A stretch of DNA of 7,292 nucleotides. Origin: Sphingomonas sp. Its GTDB lineage: Bacteria > Pseudomonadota > Alphaproteobacteria > Sphingomonadales > Sphingomonadaceae. The position numbers and the translations under genes were made by a program. Below, piece by piece: positions 5,539-7,292 of the stretch (the stretch's first letter is position 1; every line of letters begins with the position of its first letter). A model generated the notes under the pieces. That model did no database searches and was not told where the DNA came from. It saw nothing but the letters and a program-made list of their open reading frames with translations. The stretch lies in assembly GCA_025935515.1 (NCBI GenBank), contig JAICVC010000110.1, positions 1-7,292 on the forward strand, read 5' to 3'.

Positions 5539-6323
5539 GCGGCTTCCCTTTGAGCCTTCTTGAACAGTTTGAAGAAGTTGGCGGTCGTTGCTTGCGCGAG
5601 TCGTTCAGGTTCCTCGCCTCTCAATTCGGCCACAAAGGCCGCAGTATCGGCAACGAAGGCAGGTTCACACTTCTGACCACGGTGCGGGACCGGGGCGAGG
5701 AACGGCGAATCCGTCTCGACCAGCATCTGGTCGGCCGGCAGCCATTTTGCGATCTCCTGCAGGTCCTGCGCATTTTTGAATGTCACGATGCCCGACAGCG
5801 ACACGTAAAAGCCGAGATCGAGTCCCTTGCGCGCCAGTTCAGCAGAGCCGGTGAAGCAGTGGAGCACGCCGGCCACGCCCCCTTCCCTCACTGCTTCGGA
5901 GAGGATCTCGGCCGTATCCGCTTCGGCGTCGCGGGTGTGGACCACCAACGGCAGGCCGATTTGCCGCGACGCGTCGATGTGCGCCGCGAACCGCTCGCGC
6001 TGCGCGGCGCGGTCGGATTTGTCGTAATAATAATCGAGCCCGCACTCGCCGATCGCGATCACACGCGGATGTGATGCAGCCTCCGCCAGCGCGGCCGCGC
6101 CGAGATCGGGGTGACTGTCCGCTTCGTGCGGGTGGACGCCGACGCTCGCCCAGACGTCGGGCTCGCGCTCGGCGAGGGCGATGATCTCGTCCCATTCGCG
6201 CTGCCGGGTCGAGATGTTGAGGAAGCCGGAGACGCCGCGGGCCCTCGCATTCTCGAGCACTTCGGCCTGCCGCTCGGCCAGGCCCTCGTAATTGAGGTGG
6301 CAATGGCTGTCGATCAGCCTCAC
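5535..6323 (-). CDS. tatD: TatD-family metal-dependent deoxyribonuclease
   Basis: TatD-family enzymes are amidohydrolase-fold (TIM-barrel) nucleases that remove nucleotides from DNA with a divalent metal; E. coli TatD is a 3'-5' exonuclease linked to oxidative DNA damage. The 262-residue length is typical. The metal ligands are all visible: H7 and H9 in DSHCHLN, E93 in IGECGLDYYYD, H129 in VVHTRDA, H155 in LHCFTGS, and D205 in VETDSPFLAP. It could equally be the YcfH type, which is common next to metG; the two are hard to separate by eye. No Tat secretion genes are nearby and none are expected. The GTG start is set by the GTGA overlap with the metG stop and by the purine-rich AGGAAGAGG just upstream. 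It ends in a TTGA overlap with the MBL-fold gene. The order metG-tatD-MBL is widespread in alphaproteobacteria. Confidence 0.93.
   Translation of the reverse strand: MRLIDSHCHLNYEGLAERQAEVLENARARGVSGFLNISTRQREWDEIIALAEREPDVWASVGVHPHEADSHPDLGAAALAEAASHPRVIAIGECGLDYYYDKSDRAAQRERFAAHIDASRQIGLPLVVHTRDAEADTAEILSEAVREGGVAGVLHCFTGSAELARKGLDLGFYVSLSGIVTFKNAQDLQEIAKWLPADQMLVETDSPFLAPVPHRGQKCEPAFVADTAAFVAELRGEEPERLAQATTANFFKLFKKAQREAA
5536..5550 (-). promoter_or_regulatory. Ribosome binding site and TTG start of the MBL-fold gene
   Basis: On the minus strand AAGGGAA (5550-5544) lies five bases before the TTG at 5538-5536. The TTG overlaps the tatD stop as TTGA. From this codon the protein begins MKVRILGCGTS, which is where this family normally begins, so the rare start is well supported. 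Confidence 0.7.
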
Positions 6324-7292
6324 GCCGCCTCTTCCTCCTCGTCTCCCGGCAGTTCGAGCCGCGGGAACAGGGGCGTCGGCTGCGGGATCGAAGCTCCGCC
6401 CTCGCCGGCCTCGATCAGGGTCAGCAGCTTGTCGGCGGACTCCGGAATGATCGGCGCGATCGCCCGGGTGAGGTCACGGACCGCGACGACGAGGGTGCCA
6501 AGCACGGCCGCCATGCGCTCGGGATCGGTCTTCCTGAGCGCCCACGGCGCCTGCGCGTCGACGTATTGATTGCAGGCGAAGACGGCCCGCAGCCAGGCTT
6601 CGATCCCGACGGAGAAAGCGAAGCGGTCGAACGCTTCCGGGACTTCCTGGTTGGCCGCCTTGCGGACGAGCTTGAGAAGCCCGACGTCCTCGAGCGCTTC
6701 GCCCACCGCCGGAAGAACGCCGTCCAAATTCTTGACGATCATCGACAATGTACGCTGCGCGAGATTGCCGAAGCTGTTTGCGAGCTCGGCATTGGCGCGG
6801 TTGACGATCGCCTCGGCGCTGTAGCTTCCGTCCTGGCCGAACGGCACCTCGCGCAGCAGGAAGTAGCGCAGCGCGTCGACCCCGAAGCGGTCCGCAAGCA
6901 CCATCGGGTCGACGACGTTGCCGACGCTCTTCGACATCTTCTCGCCGCGGCTGAGGAGGAAGCCATGGCCGTACACCTGGTTGGGCAACGCAACACCCGC
7001 GGACATCAGGAATGCCGGCCAATAGACGGCGTGAAAGCGCACGACGTCCTTGCCGATCAGATGAACGTTGGCCGGCCAGTAGCGTCGCCACAGCTCCGTA
7101 TCGTCGGGATAGCCGAGGCCCGTGATGTAGTTGGTCAGCGCATCGAGCCAAACGTACATGACGTGGTTGTTGCTGCCGGGGACCGGCACGCCCCAGTCGA
7201 AGCTCGTGCGCGATATGCTGAGGTCCTTGAGTCCGCCCTCGACGAACCGGACAACCTCGTTTCGGCGGCTCTCAGGCTGGATGAAGTCCGGA
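6320..7292 (-). CDS. metG: Methionyl-tRNA synthetase, C-terminal part (partial)
   Basis: MetRS charges initiator and elongator tRNA(Met) with methionine. About 323 residues are in the window; the frame stays open to the window edge, so the N-terminal Rossmann half with the HIGH motif lies outside. The edge reads PDFIQPESRRNEVVRF, then SFDWGVPVPG and MYVWLDALTNYITG of the catalytic core, WPANVHLIGKDVVRFH, and the class I loop KMSKS (6926-6940). The helical anticodon-binding domain follows, with NQYVDAQAPWALRK; the APW includes the tryptophan that reads the CAU anticodon in E. coli. The chain ends in an acidic tail, DEEEEAA, with no added EMAP/Trbp111-type tRNA-binding domain, so it is the shorter form. 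A GTG at 7189 is internal and should not be taken as the start. The stop overlaps the tatD GTG as GTGA. Confidence 0.95.
   Translation of the reverse strand, partial: PDFIQPESRRNEVVRFVEGGLKDLSISRTSFDWGVPVPGSNNHVMYVWLDALTNYITGLGYPDDTELWRRYWPANVHLIGKDVVRFHAVYWPAFLMSAGVALPNQVYGHGFLLSRGEKMSKSVGNVVDPMVLADRFGVDALRYFLLREVPFGQDGSYSAEAIVNRANAELANSFGNLAQRTLSMIVKNLDGVLPAVGEALEDVGLLKLVRKAANQEVPEAFDRFAFSVGIEAWLRAVFACNQYVDAQAPWALRKTDPERMAAVLGTLVVAVRDLTRAIAPIIPESADKLLTLIEAGEGGASIPQPTPLFPRLELPGDEEEEAA
6324..6340 (-). promoter_or_regulatory. tatD ribosome binding site within the acidic metG tail
   Basis: The minus-strand codons for the run of glutamates near the end of MetRS read GAGGAGGAAGAGG (6340-6328), followed by four bases and the tatD GTG. 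Several overlapping Shine-Dalgarno-like cores occur 4 to 10 bases from the start. This supports the GTG as the true start and suggests coupled translation of metG and tatD. Confidence 0.6.

Noticed and set aside
4681..5553. 290-codon plus-strand open frame opposite the MBL-fold gene and the protease gene
   Set aside because: The minus-strand frames hold complete catalytic motifs; this frame has none and spans two genes.
186..6323. A defence island, toxin-antitoxin pair or other mobile system
   Set aside because: Every gene belongs to a recognisable core family, composition is even apart from the small mazG gap, and there are no integrase, transposase or tRNA boundaries. The mazG here is the long two-domain housekeeping type.
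7187..7189. GTG at 7189 as the start of a short metG
   Set aside because: The frame remains open to the window edge and encodes conserved MetRS core sequence upstream of this codon, so it is an internal valine.

Overview
The window comes from a GC-rich alphaproteobacterium, most likely a member of the Sphingomonadales. The gene order ntrY-ntrX-hfq-hflX with mazG alongside is an alphaproteobacterial hallmark. The Hfq here carries two Hfq domains in one chain, an architecture I associate with sphingomonads. This assignment is from pattern recognition, not a database search.

Plus strand, 1-3390: a regulatory and stress operon. It holds the 3' end of the NtrY sensor kinase gene, then NtrX (response regulator), a tandem-domain Hfq (RNA chaperone) and HflX (ribosome-splitting GTPase). 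The genes are packed tightly: ntrY and ntrX share one base, ntrX and hfq are 11 bases apart, and hfq and hflX are either 5 bases apart (GTG start) or overlap by 4 bases as CTGA (CTG start).

Minus strand, 7292-3369: a housekeeping operon read towards the first one. It holds metG (methionyl-tRNA synthetase, 5' end outside the window), tatD (metal-dependent DNase), a PhnP-like metallo-beta-lactamase-fold hydrolase, a membrane-anchored retropepsin-like aspartic protease, and, after a 65-base gap, mazG (NTP pyrophosphohydrolase). The first four genes are joined by three successive four-base overlaps, GTGA, TTGA and ATGA. The gap before mazG is the only real intergenic space in the window. It is AT-rich and may hold a mazG promoter.

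The two operons collide: the last 22 bp of hflX and mazG overlap tail to tail. There is no stretch over 300 bases without a gene, and I see no tRNA, rRNA, CRISPR array, insertion sequence or prophage.

The genes share broad themes rather than one pathway: nitrogen/redox signalling (NtrYX), post-transcriptional control (Hfq), ribosome rescue (HflX), nucleotide-pool and DNA clean-up (MazG, TatD), and translation (MetRS). I found no convincing undescribed multi-gene system. The most informative oddities are the double Hfq, whose two domains keep different RNA-binding residues, an NtrX without the sigma-54 contact motif, the probable CTG start of hflX, and the convergent hflX/mazG overlap.
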